Assembly (NCBI RefSeq): GCF_052065355.1
Contig: NZ_JBQHUF010000001.1
Span: 186,001-250,000 of the forward strand
DNA length: 64,000 nucleotides
Reading direction: 5' to 3'
Source of the DNA: Flavonifractor sp052065355
Lineage (GTDB): Bacteria; Bacillota; Clostridia; Oscillospirales; Oscillospiraceae
Shown here: one piece after another, positions 55,545 through 63,352 of the stretch
How positions within the stretch are numbered: position 1 is the stretch's first letter
Layout of the letters: the number at the start of each line of letters is the position of its first letter
Translations under genes and position numbers: made by a program
Notes under the pieces: generated by a model
What the model saw: only the letters and a program-made list of their open reading frames with translations
Databases searched by the model: none
Told to the model about the DNA's origin: nothing

Positions 55545-57128
55545 TCAGTCGGCCTTGAAGGTCCACTCCCACACGTTCTCATTGGAGAAGCTGGAGGAGG
55601 GGTAATCGATGTTGTCTATCGTGGGAGACTGGGCGTGAAGGGTTCGTCCGAACCACAGCGGGATGAAGGGCCGTTCCTGGGCCAGCAGCTCCTGGAGCTG
55701 GTCCACCAGAGCCTGCCGCTCCTCACCGCCAGGGGCAGCCTTGATCTGGGCAATCAGGGTGGTGTAGGGGGTCAGGTCGGCCACATGGAAGATGTTGTTG
55801 CCTTCGCTGAAGCGGCTCTCAGTGAACCAGAGGGGGAGGGCGCCGGGTGTGTGACTGGCGATGGCCATATCGTATGTGCCTTCCGCCATACCGGAAAAGA
55901 GCGTGGCGGAGTCCACGGTCTCAATGGTGACAGTGATGTCCGCCTCAGCCAACTGCTGCTGCATCAGGGCGGCCAGGCCGGAGCGGTTGGAGGTGCAGGC
56001 CAGGGAGTAGGTGCGCCCGTCGTAGCCGCCCTCTTCCAGCAGAGCCTTTGCTTCTTCCACATCCCGGCTCCAGGTCAGGGAGCTGGTATACTCCGTTCCC
56101 GGCGTCAGATCGGTGGCGGTGGGCTCGCCCAGTCCCTGGGCGGTGTGGAGGCACAGAGCTTCCTTGTCCAGAGCCAGGTCAATGGCCCGGCGGACGGAGG
56201 CACTGGAAATGGTCTCGTTATTGAGCATCAGCTCATAGAAGCTGTTGGGCACAGTGCCCTCCAGCACTTCGATCCCGCCATCCTCGGCAGTTTGGATGTC
56301 ATCTGCGGCCAGGTTACCGCCAAAGGCGTAGTAATCCAGATCTCCTGCCATAAGGGAGGGGAGCAGGTTGGACTTGTCCATCACCGTGATGACCAGCTTG
56401 TCAAAACCGGGCTGACCCAGCTGGTAGTCCGGGTTGGACTGGAGTGTAAGCTGACTGCCGGGGATCTCCTCCACGAACTTGCAGGGGCCGGAGCCAATGG
56501 GTACCTCCCACAGCTCCAGATCCATGATCTCCGAAGGCTCTGTTCCGTCCAGCAAGTGGGTAGGCAGTACATAAAACTCCCGGTTGCGGTCCAGCAGGAA
56601 ATCCTCCGGAGTGGTAGGCGTCTTGAAGGTGAGCTTCAGCGTGTATTCATCTGTGGCTTCCGCCCCCAGAGTCTCTCCCTGGATAGCGGCGCCGTTCTCA
56701 TCGGTGCCTGCCAGTACATTGAATACCGAGCGGCCAAGCGCGGCGCAGGTGGGATCGGTCATCAGGGCGATGGTGTCTGCCCAGTGTTCCGCCGTTACGG
56801 GAGTGCCGTCATGGAACGCGGCGTTCTCGTCCAGGTGAAAGACCACCGACATGCCGTCGTCGGCGCTCTCCCAGGAAGTGGCCCCCCGGGGATCCAGGGA
56901 GCCATCGGCGTGGACGTAGGCCAGCCGGTCATAGATCTTGTCGCACACGATACGGGTGTAATTGCTTCCCGAGGGGCTGTTGTAGGGCATCAGAGTATCC
57001 CAGGCGTTGGACATGCCGTAGCGCACCACGGAGGCAGTTTCCGCGCTGGAGCCGCATGCGGCCAGGGACAGGGCCAGTGCCAAAGTCAGCAGCAGTACAG
57101 TCAGCTTTTTCAAAAGGTTCCTCCTCAC
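55545..57128 (-). CDS. ABC importer substrate-binding lipoprotein (SBP family 5)
   Basis: A 527-residue lipoprotein: signal peptide with lipobox ending at about Cys 25 (S-L-A-A-C-G), then a family 5 solute-binding fold as in OppA, DppA and NikA (F-H-L-D-E-N-A-A-F-H-D-G-T-P-V-T-A-E-H-W near residue 100; A-I-D-L-A-L-D-K-E-A-L). It captures a peptide, amino sugar peptide or metal complex. The ATG overlaps the glmS stop by 4 bp, so it is translated with glmS, an unusual link. Confidence 0.93.
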   Translation of the reverse strand: MRRNLLKKLTVLLLTLALALSLAACGSSAETASVVRYGMSNAWDTLMPYNSPSGSNYTRIVCDKIYDRLAYVHADGSLDPRGATSWESADDGMSVVFHLDENAAFHDGTPVTAEHWADTIALMTDPTCAALGRSVFNVLAGTDENGAAIQGETLGAEATDEYTLKLTFKTPTTPEDFLLDRNREFYVLPTHLLDGTEPSEIMDLELWEVPIGSGPCKFVEEIPGSQLTLQSNPDYQLGQPGFDKLVITVMDKSNLLPSLMAGDLDYYAFGGNLAADDIQTAEDGGIEVLEGTVPNSFYELMLNNETISSASVRRAIDLALDKEALCLHTAQGLGEPTATDLTPGTEYTSSLTWSRDVEEAKALLEEGGYDGRTYSLACTSNRSGLAALMQQQLAEADITVTIETVDSATLFSGMAEGTYDMAIASHTPGALPLWFTESRFSEGNNIFHVADLTPYTTLIAQIKAAPGGEERQALVDQLQELLAQERPFIPLWFGRTLHAQSPTIDNIDYPSSSFSNENVWEWTFKAD

Positions 57129-58957
57129 TCCACCGTAACCGACTTGGCCAGGTTACGGGGCTTGTCGATGTCGCAGCCACGCTGGAGTGCCACATAGTAG
57201 GCCAGCAGCTGCATGGGCACCACCTCCAGAGAGGGGAGCAGCAGGGGATGGGTGTCGGGGACGGCAATAACGTGGTCGGCGGTTTTGGCCATTTCAGCCG
57301 CCCGGCTGCGGGTGGTGAGGCCCAGTACGTCGGCCCCGCGGCTCTTGACCTCCACCACATTGCTCATAGTCTTTTCAAATAGAGCGCCGTATCCCGCCAG
57401 GGCCACCACCAGGGTACCCGGCTCGATGAGGGAGATCGTACCGTGCTTCAGCTCACCGGCGGCATAGGCCTCCGAATGGATATAGGAGATTTCCTTCAGC
57501 TTGAGGGAGCCCTCCAGACCTACGGTGTAGTCCAGGTTGCGGCCGATAAAGAACATAGAGGGGTGATTGAAATAGATGGAGGCGAAGTACTGAATGTCCT
57601 CACGATCCCTCAGAATCTCTTCCAGCTTGTCGGGGATGCGCTGGAGCTCCTCCAGAATGGTGTGGTATTCCTCCTGGGAGATGGAGCCCAGCAGATCAGC
57701 GCAGTACAGACCGATGAGGTAGACTACCGCCATCTGGGTAGAGTAGGCCTTGGTAGTGGCTACGGCGATCTCGGGACCTGCCCAGGTGTACAGTACTCCG
57801 TCACTCTCCCGGGCGATGGTGGAGCCCACCACATTGACGATAGAGAGTACCTTGGCCCCCAGCCGCTTGGCCTCCCGCATGGCGGCCAGAGTGTCAATAG
57901 TCTCACCGGACTGGCTGATAACCAGGGCCAGAGTCTTGGAAGATACGATGGGGTCGCAGTAGCGGAACTCAGAGGCCAGGGTGACCTCCACCGGCTTGCG
58001 CAGCAGCTTTTCCAGAATATACTTGGCGTTCATGCCCACGTGATAGGAGGAGCCGCAGGCGATGACGCACAGCTTGTCCATGTCCTGGATGTCCTGGGCA
58101 GTGAAGGACAGGCCATCCAGCACCACTTTGCCGTCCTGGATGCGGGGGGAGATGGTCTTGCGGATAGCCTCGGGCTGCTCCATAATCTCTTTGGCCATGA
58201 AATGCTCGTAGCCGCCCTTTTCCGCTGCGGAGATCTCCCAGTCTACGTGGTGGTGTTCTTTCTCCACCGGGCGCAGGTAGGAATCGTATACCCACAGATG
58301 ATCGGGGGTCAGCTCGGCGATCTCCCCGTCGTCCAGATAGCATACCTCACGGGTGTACTTGATCAGGGCGGTGACGTCACTGGCCAGATAGTGAGCACCC
58401 TGGCCGTAGCCCAGGATCAGGGGAGAGTCCTTGCGCACCGCGATAAGCCGGTCGGGGCAGTCCGCGCACAGGATGCCCAGGGCGTAGGCACCCTGGATAC
58501 GGCCCAGAGTCTTGACCACTGCCTCCAGCAGATCTCCCTTATAATAGTACTCCAGCAGCTGGGCCACTACCTCCGTGTCGGTCTGGGACACGAAGCGGAT
58601 TCCCTCCGACTGGAGGAATTCCCGCAGGGTCACATAGTTTTCGATGATGCCGTTGTGGACTACGGCGAACCGTCCATCCTGGCTGACCTGGGGATGAGAG
58701 TTGATGTCGGAGGGCTCCCCGTGAGTAGCCCATCTGGTGTGCCCCAGACCCAGGGTGCCGTGGACGGTACTGCCGTCCTGGGTCAGGTCACAGAGCACCT
58801 GCAGCCGCCCCTTTGCTTTTTCTACCTGGAGCCCTAGCTGCTGGTCATACACCGCGATACCCGCGGAATCATATCCGCGGTATTCCAGGCGGGACAAGCC
58901 GTCCAGCAGGATGGGAGCGGCTTCTTCCCGACCGACGAATCCTACGATACCACACAT
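57125..58957 (-). CDS. glmS: Glucosamine-6-phosphate synthase
   Basis: Makes glucosamine-6-phosphate from fructose-6-phosphate and glutamine, the entry to cell-wall amino sugars. The 610-residue protein has an N-terminal glutaminase starting C-G-I-V-G-F-V-G with the nucleophile Cys 2 after Met removal, and two SIS sugar-isomerase domains (about 280-430 and 455-600). The end P-R-N-L-A-K-S-V-T-V-E is the conserved tail. ATG 58957 was chosen because Cys must follow Met. The leader is short and no glmS ribozyme was seen. Confidence 0.96.
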   Translation of the reverse strand: MCGIVGFVGREEAAPILLDGLSRLEYRGYDSAGIAVYDQQLGLQVEKAKGRLQVLCDLTQDGSTVHGTLGLGHTRWATHGEPSDINSHPQVSQDGRFAVVHNGIIENYVTLREFLQSEGIRFVSQTDTEVVAQLLEYYYKGDLLEAVVKTLGRIQGAYALGILCADCPDRLIAVRKDSPLILGYGQGAHYLASDVTALIKYTREVCYLDDGEIAELTPDHLWVYDSYLRPVEKEHHHVDWEISAAEKGGYEHFMAKEIMEQPEAIRKTISPRIQDGKVVLDGLSFTAQDIQDMDKLCVIACGSSYHVGMNAKYILEKLLRKPVEVTLASEFRYCDPIVSSKTLALVISQSGETIDTLAAMREAKRLGAKVLSIVNVVGSTIARESDGVLYTWAGPEIAVATTKAYSTQMAVVYLIGLYCADLLGSISQEEYHTILEELQRIPDKLEEILRDREDIQYFASIYFNHPSMFFIGRNLDYTVGLEGSLKLKEISYIHSEAYAAGELKHGTISLIEPGTLVVALAGYGALFEKTMSNVVEVKSRGADVLGLTTRSRAAEMAKTADHVIAVPDTHPLLLPSLEVVPMQLLAYYVALQRGCDIDKPRNLAKSVTVE

Positions 58958-58997
58958 GTGCGTTCCTCCCGGCACTTTGACTTAAAAACAATTATAC

Positions 58998-59026
58998 AGT
59001 ATAACACGAATACAGGCATTAGACAA
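58998..59026 (-). promoter_or_regulatory. glmS promoter
   Basis: On the minus strand TTGTCT (59021-59026) and TATACT (58998-59003) are 17 bp apart, only about 40 bp from the glmS start, too close to fit a glmS ribozyme. Confidence 0.8.
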
Positions 59027-59049
59027 TGGAGGAACTGCGGAAATCTCCC

Positions 59050-59313
59050 TCACTCTCGCAGCCGTTCCCGGCGGGACAGACCCCGTTCTACCAGAATGGT
59101 GTCCGCACCAAAGCGCCGCACAGAGGACCAGGGAAACAGGGTGTCCTCCCAACGGCCAAGCAGTCCGAAGAGCCGCAGGCGGCCGGGTACGATGAGCTGA
59201 GTTACCTGTCCGGTCTCCAGATCCACCTCCACGTCGCCCACAAAGCCGTATCTGCTGCCGTCAGCCACATCGATGATCTCCTTATAGCGCAGCTCCGAAA
59301 CCCGGCATCTCAC
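59050..59313 (-). CDS. YlmC/YmxH-family PRC-barrel sporulation protein
   Basis: An 87-residue protein with the PRC-barrel fold: M-R-C-R-V-S-E-L-R-Y-K-E-I-I-D-V at the start, D-G-S-R-Y-G-F-V-G-D-V-E-V-D and a G-R-x-R-L-F-G-L-L-G segment, ending W-S-S-V-R-R-F-G-A-D-T-I-L-V. It matches the YlmC/YmxH family of sporulating Firmicutes, sometimes linked to sigma-E control. The exact role is unknown. ATG 59313 was chosen. It lies upstream of glmS on the same strand but behind its own promoter. Confidence 0.85.
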   Translation of the reverse strand: MRCRVSELRYKEIIDVADGSRYGFVGDVEVDLETGQVTQLIVPGRLRLFGLLGRWEDTLFPWSSVRRFGADTILVERGLSRRERLRE

Positions 59314-59417
59314 GATCCAGCACCTCCATATCCGTTTGATTCTTTTATATGCGCCCCGGTAAATAATCAGACGCCGGAAAGGCTGTGATCCTTAGGTCAA
59401 AGTTTTCTGAAAAATCT

Positions 59418-59447
59418 GAAACTATCTGATGCCGAACTGAGTCTTAC
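59418..59447 (+). promoter_or_regulatory. Possible ECF-type promoter of the sigma/anti-sigma operon
   Basis: TGAAAC (59418-59423), a typical ECF -35, is followed 18 bp later by GTCTTA (59442-59447). This could be an autoregulated promoter, but the -10 is weak and a TATACGG lies nearby. Confidence 0.4.
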
Positions 59448-59472
59448 TATACGGAAGGAGGTCATTCACCGC

Positions 59473-59982
59473 ATGCAGCTGCAAAAAGAACAGACACATT
59501 TATCAGACGCGGAATTTCTGGAACGGATCGAAGAGCGGGGAGACTCCTTCTATCGAGTGGCTTATGGATATGTCCGCAACGCGGAGGATGCCAAGGATAT
59601 CGTGCAGGAGGCGGTGTGCAAGGCCTATGTGGGAAAGGACCGCCTGAAGGACCGGGAGAAGTTTTATCCCTGGTTTTACCGCATTTTGACCCACACAGCC
59701 GCAACCTATCTGCGCAGGCATGCCCGCGCCGCAGCCTGGGACGAGACGCTTCTGGAAATCCCGGTCCAGGAGGAGGAACGCTGGGGTGATGCTATATGGG
59801 TCAAGGAATCTCTGGCGGGCCTGGAGTCCAAAAGCCGGGCAGTTATTGTGCTGAAGGTCTATGAGAATATGACCTTTTCAGAAATTGCACAGATCCTTAA
59901 AAAATCAGAAAACAGTGTAAAATCCCTGTATTACCGCGGTTTGAAAACATTGAAAGAAAGGATGCAGATCCATGGAGGATAA
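59473..59982 (+). CDS. ECF sigma factor
   Basis: A 169-residue extracytoplasmic-function sigma factor. Region 2 has Y-R-V-A-Y-G-Y-V-R-N-A-E-D-A-K-D-I-V-Q-E-A and F-Y-P-W-F-Y-R-I. Region 4 has L-K-V-Y-E-N-M-T-F-S-E-I-A-Q-I-L-K-K-S-E-N-S-V-K-S-L-Y-Y-R-G. The start is ATG 59473 after AAGGAGG. It overlaps the anti-sigma gene by 11 bp, the standard pairing. A TGAAAC box upstream suggests autoregulation. Confidence 0.94.
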   Translation: MQLQKEQTHLSDAEFLERIEERGDSFYRVAYGYVRNAEDAKDIVQEAVCKAYVGKDRLKDREKFYPWFYRILTHTAATYLRRHARAAAWDETLLEIPVQEEERWGDAIWVKESLAGLESKSRAVIVLKVYENMTFSEIAQILKKSENSVKSLYYRGLKTLKERMQIHGG

Positions 59983-61093
59983 GTGGAATGTTGACGTTGA
60001 CATTCCGGAAGATCTGGAGGAAGTGATCCACCGGGGGCTGCAGGACGGGAAAGCGGCGGCGGCCCGCCGGCGCAGAGCCAGGCGGCTGGCAGGCCGTTCT
60101 CTGTGCTGTGTCGTGCTTGTGGTCGCTGTATTCGCAGGAGGGGTTCATCTGTCGCCTGCCTTCGCCGCCGCCGTTCGGGAGATCCCGGTGATTGGCCACC
60201 TGGTCAGAGTGTTCGGCGAGAATGAGCCGCTGGTCCAGGGCGGCAGTCAGGCAGGGGAGGGCACAGTGACGCTCACCATGGAGCGCAGCGGGGACACAGA
60301 GCAGATGCGGCTGGAGTTTCCCGGAGCAGACGCCTCCCTGTATCAGGCGGAATTTGCTTCCTATCCCAAAACGGTCACCATTACACTGCCAGGCACCGAT
60401 GGTGTGGAGATTCTCTCCGAAATCTCCCGAGCAAAGGATACCAGCCAGTACATTAAGTCGGTTTGCCAATTGCCTGGGGTTGCTGAAGGTACCACGGTGA
60501 TCCAGCTGGAGCTGGAGAGCGATGCTGATGTGCAAATTCAGGAGTACCGGGATCCCGGCAGCCTGGTGATTCGCCTGACACCGGCGGAGATCCAGCTGGA
60601 TACGGTATACTCCGTGCGCACGTTGTCCTATAACGCAGACGAGCTGCCGGAGATTTTGGCAAGCTATGGGAATCAGTCTGTCCGAATCCTGCGGGATGAA
60701 GCGGGCCTGTTCTTCCTGGAGCTGGCGCAGTATGCCGTGCCGGAAGAGGCGGAGACAGCTGCCGGGAAAGCCGGACTGCTGGTGGAGAAGCGCACAGGCA
60801 ACAATGTGCCGGTCTCCTTCCGCAGCATGGAGGAATATGAGAGCAGCCGGTTCCTGGACCAGTTCTATGAGGTGCTCATTCAGTCTGACAAGATAGGGAC
60901 TGTGCTGGATTTCATGGATCAGCATTTCAGCCAGGCTACTGAGCAGGAGCAGGACGAGATGCTGCGGGGCCTGAGCGGTCTGCTGGAGGACTACGAAGAC
61001 AACGAAGAAAAAGTGGATTGGCAGAAGGTAGCATCCTTCTACCAGATGGCCGAGGAAGCGCTGCCGGACTTTGTGCAGCAGAATGTGAGGTAA
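59972..61093 (+). CDS. DUF4179-type anti-sigma factor
   Basis: A 373-residue membrane protein. A cytoplasmic N-terminus (D-V-D-I-P-E-D-L-E-E-V-I-H-R-G) of about 35 residues, a basic stretch and one transmembrane helix (about 45-66) are followed by a large extracytoplasmic domain with P-V-I-G-H-L-V-R-V-F, typical of DUF4179 anti-sigma proteins. It should hold the ECF sigma at the membrane until a surface stress releases it. Translation is coupled to the sigma gene. Confidence 0.88.
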   Translation: MEDKWNVDVDIPEDLEEVIHRGLQDGKAAAARRRRARRLAGRSLCCVVLVVAVFAGGVHLSPAFAAAVREIPVIGHLVRVFGENEPLVQGGSQAGEGTVTLTMERSGDTEQMRLEFPGADASLYQAEFASYPKTVTITLPGTDGVEILSEISRAKDTSQYIKSVCQLPGVAEGTTVIQLELESDADVQIQEYRDPGSLVIRLTPAEIQLDTVYSVRTLSYNADELPEILASYGNQSVRILRDEAGLFFLELAQYAVPEEAETAAGKAGLLVEKRTGNNVPVSFRSMEEYESSRFLDQFYEVLIQSDKIGTVLDFMDQHFSQATEQEQDEMLRGLSGLLEDYEDNEEKVDWQKVASFYQMAEEALPDFVQQNVR

Positions 61094-61099
61094 AGAAAT

Positions 61100-61441
61100 A
61101 TGAAACGCAGAATTTATATGATGATAGCCCTGGTACTGCTGGTGACGACCCTGGCAGCGTGCGGGTCTGCAGGCGGCGGCAAGCAGAGCCCAGAGCCGCA
61201 GAGCTCGCCCACAGAGTCCGCTCCCCAGGTGGAAGGCAAGGTAGTCCAAGGGATCATCAACAAGATAGACAGCTATCTGGTCCTTCTGACCGACGATGGC
61301 GAATACCATATTATGGACTACGGAGAAGGGGTCACCATGGACGGTTTTGCTGAAGGCGATAAGGTGGATGTGACCTATACCGGGGAACTGGACGTGGATG
61401 GTGCCACACCGGTCATTACCTCCATTGTGAAATCCAAATAA
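61100..61441 (+). CDS. Small lipoprotein of the ECF operon
   Basis: A 113-residue lipoprotein with lipobox T-T-L-A-A-C (Cys 21), a Ser/Pro/Glu-rich linker (about 22-45), and a small beta domain (I-I-N-K-I-D-S-Y-L-V-L-L-T-D-D-G and V-D-V-T-Y-T-G-E-L). The start is ATG 61100, 6 bp after the anti-sigma gene. It may be part of the stress-sensing system or its main output. No family was recognised. Confidence 0.82.
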   Translation: MKRRIYMMIALVLLVTTLAACGSAGGGKQSPEPQSSPTESAPQVEGKVVQGIINKIDSYLVLLTDDGEYHIMDYGEGVTMDGFAEGDKVDVTYTGELDVDGATPVITSIVKSK

Positions 61442-61455
61442 AAAATGTATATGAA

Positions 61456-61492
61456 AGCGGGCCCGCCGGACGATCCGACGGGCCCGTTCTGT
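61456..61492 (+). terminator. Terminator after the ECF operon
   Basis: Stem ACGGGCCCGTC-type: GCGGGCCCG-CCGGA/TCCG-ACGGGCCCG with a short loop and a weak T-tail (TTCTGTTG). Confidence 0.75.
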
Positions 61493-61540
61493 TGCTGAAG
61501 TTGTCTCGCTGAGGCGGATGTGGCATCAGTTCAGTCCCAA

Positions 61541-62157
61541 TCATCTTTCCTGTGGCGTGCAGTTTTTCTGCTGTGCGGCCAAGGTCTTGAATTCTCTGGA
61601 TACCAGGAAAACGGATACCACAAAGGCAATAAAGTCTGCGATGGGACCTGCCAGAAGCACGCCGAAGATGCCGAAACGAAGAGGAAGCAGAATGACCAGA
61701 GGAATCAGAAAGAAGACCTGCCGCGTCAGAGAGAGCAGCAAACCTTTGAGGGCTTTTCCGATGGCAGTAAAAAAGTTGGAGGAGAGCAGTTGGACGCCGT
61801 TGACCAGGACCATGAAAAGAAAGGTCCGCATAAATAGAATGGCAAATTCAAAGTAGAGTGGCTCTCCATTGCCGAACAGGGAAATAATAGGGGCGGGAAA
61901 GAACTGAAACAGACAAAATCCCACTGCAGATACGACAAAATTCCACACGATGGCTAGGCGGTATGCCTGTCGTACCCGGTCATATTTTCCGGCCCCGAAG
62001 TTAAAACCGATAATAGGCTGTACTCCCTGGGAAATACCAACGATGATGGCAAGCAAAATGGCGTTGGTTTTCATTACGATACCGCAGGCGGCCAGTGGAA
62101 TATCCTCCCCGTAGACCGAGAGGGCTCCGTAATGTGTCAGGGAGTTATTCAGTACGA
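61541..62157 (-). pseudogene. C-terminal fragment of a MATE efflux gene
   Basis: About 205 residues of the second half of a MATE transporter can be read (V-L-N-N-S-L-T-H-Y-G-A-L-S-V-Y-G, then G-I-S-Q-G-V-Q-P-I-I-G-F-N-F-G-A-G and four helices to the end). A stop codon lies directly upstream of the first coding codons, and the N-terminal half is gone. The fragment starts about 20 bp after the marR stop. A deletion appears to have removed most of the first half of the gene. The internal ATG at 62074 gives a 177-residue frame, but it would encode only part of a bundle. Confidence 0.85.
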
Positions 62158-62176
62158 TTCATATGCCAGCGGATTT

Positions 62177-62626
62177 TCAGACATCAAACTCATCTCCCGC
62201 CCGAATAACGCCCTGTTTCTCTGCAATCTCCCTGCCTATTTGGGCCAAAGCGGATTGAAAATCAAGCTGAGCTCGTGCTGTCAATCCATGTAGTAAAACC
62301 GCTTCTGTTTCCTCACAGGCTGCGCGGACCTGATCGCAGATGGCCAGGGCGCGGTGCGTTGGGTAGAGCCGCCAGGTCCGCTTATCCTGTTCACAGGGAG
62401 TACGTGTTAGGAACTGCTTTTTCTCCAGAGCGGCTACCATACGCACCACATTGCTGGGGTGAACGTAGACGCTGTTCAGCGGGGAATCCCGAGAGGTTCT
62501 CGGATGATCGCAGATCTTTAAAAGGTAAATATGTTGACTGCTGTTGATGCCAAGAGGAGCTAGCCGCTCGTCCAGATATGCTTTGGAAAAGCGGTCAGCA
62601 ACAGATAACTAGTTTAATAACTTCAT
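62177..62626 (-). pseudogene. MarR-family regulator gene with early amber stop
   Basis: Read from ATG 62626, which has a good GGAGG site, the protein is M-K-L-L-N then TAG (62609-62611), followed in the same frame by a full MarR fold: A-Y-L-D-E-R-L-A-P-L-G-I-N, Q-H-I-Y-L-L-K-I-C, N-V-V-R-M-V-A-A-L-E-K-K-Q-F-L-T-R and D-K-R-T-W-R-L-Y-P-T. A single C-to-T change (CAG to TAG) explains it. The first in-frame ATG after the stop is at 62449, within the DNA-binding domain, and would give a 90-residue remnant without full function. Confidence 0.85.
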
Positions 62627-62725
62627 ATATGTCGCCTCCATCGCAGTTTGTTGCTGATCCTTCCTGGCAAGGAAGGTATCCGCCCTTTGCCGGAAGAGCC
62701 AGCTTTCTACAAATATCAGCTTCTA

Positions 62726-63316
62726 TCATTGCGGGTGGGAAGAGGAGGTACCGTTACATGATCTGCGCTGGCTTATCCGCTTGAAAAAGAGAAAATAGAG
62801 CAAAACACCATCTATTATAAAGTCATAAAACCTGAATCCATCAAAAAGAATGATGCTGGACAGCACCGACACCAGCAGGATTCCTATGCTGATCATTTTA
62901 GGGAAAACGCCGTTTTCCTTTGTGCTCCAGGCAAAATAGGCAAACAGGGGGGAGCAGCAGGCGAAGATCGTCCATCCTATAATGTAGGTACGGCTGTAAA
63001 CTCCTTCCGTCAGCACAGCTGCCCCATAATAGGTCAGCAGCATTCCAATGCAGAAGGGAAGAATATTGCACATGGCGGCTCTTTTCGTACGGCTATATAT
63101 AGAGATCAGTACGCCGAACAGAATCCAGATTGCCAGCTGAGAAAAAACGTTGCCCAAATTTGTAGTGTAAAGATCCAGCCATCGGCTGAACATGCCCAGT
63201 AGGAATCCGATCATCAACATTCCAAGGGGATTGAGTATAATTCTTTTCCTTTTGCCTGCCAGCCGTGACTGTTTCATAGCGTGCCCTTTCTTAGCGAAAA
63301 ATGGTGATGCACTCAT
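62726..63316 (-). CDS. Unknown membrane protein with six to seven helices
   Basis: A 196-residue protein with a basic N-terminus (K-Q-S-R-L-A-G-K-R-K-R) and about six hydrophobic helices between residues 30 and 178, ending in a polar Ser/Arg tail. ATG 63316 follows AGGAGA at 7 bases; an alternative ATG at 63277 has a weaker site. It resembles DUF6518-type membrane proteins but was not firmly placed. It lies 36 bp downstream of the FUSC-like gene on the same strand. Confidence 0.7.
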   Translation of the reverse strand: MSASPFFAKKGHAMKQSRLAGKRKRIILNPLGMLMIGFLLGMFSRWLDLYTTNLGNVFSQLAIWILFGVLISIYSRTKRAAMCNILPFCIGMLLTYYGAAVLTEGVYSRTYIIGWTIFACCSPLFAYFAWSTKENGVFPKMISIGILLVSVLSSIILFDGFRFYDFIIDGVLLYFLFFKRISQRRSCNGTSSSHPQ

Positions 63317-63352
63317 CTCAGGTCTCCTGATGCCGATGGGCAGTTTTTGCGC

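Noticed and set aside
58958..59049. Possible glmS ribozyme
   Set aside because: The promoter lies about 40 bp from the glmS start, leaving no room for the ribozyme, and its conserved core was not seen.
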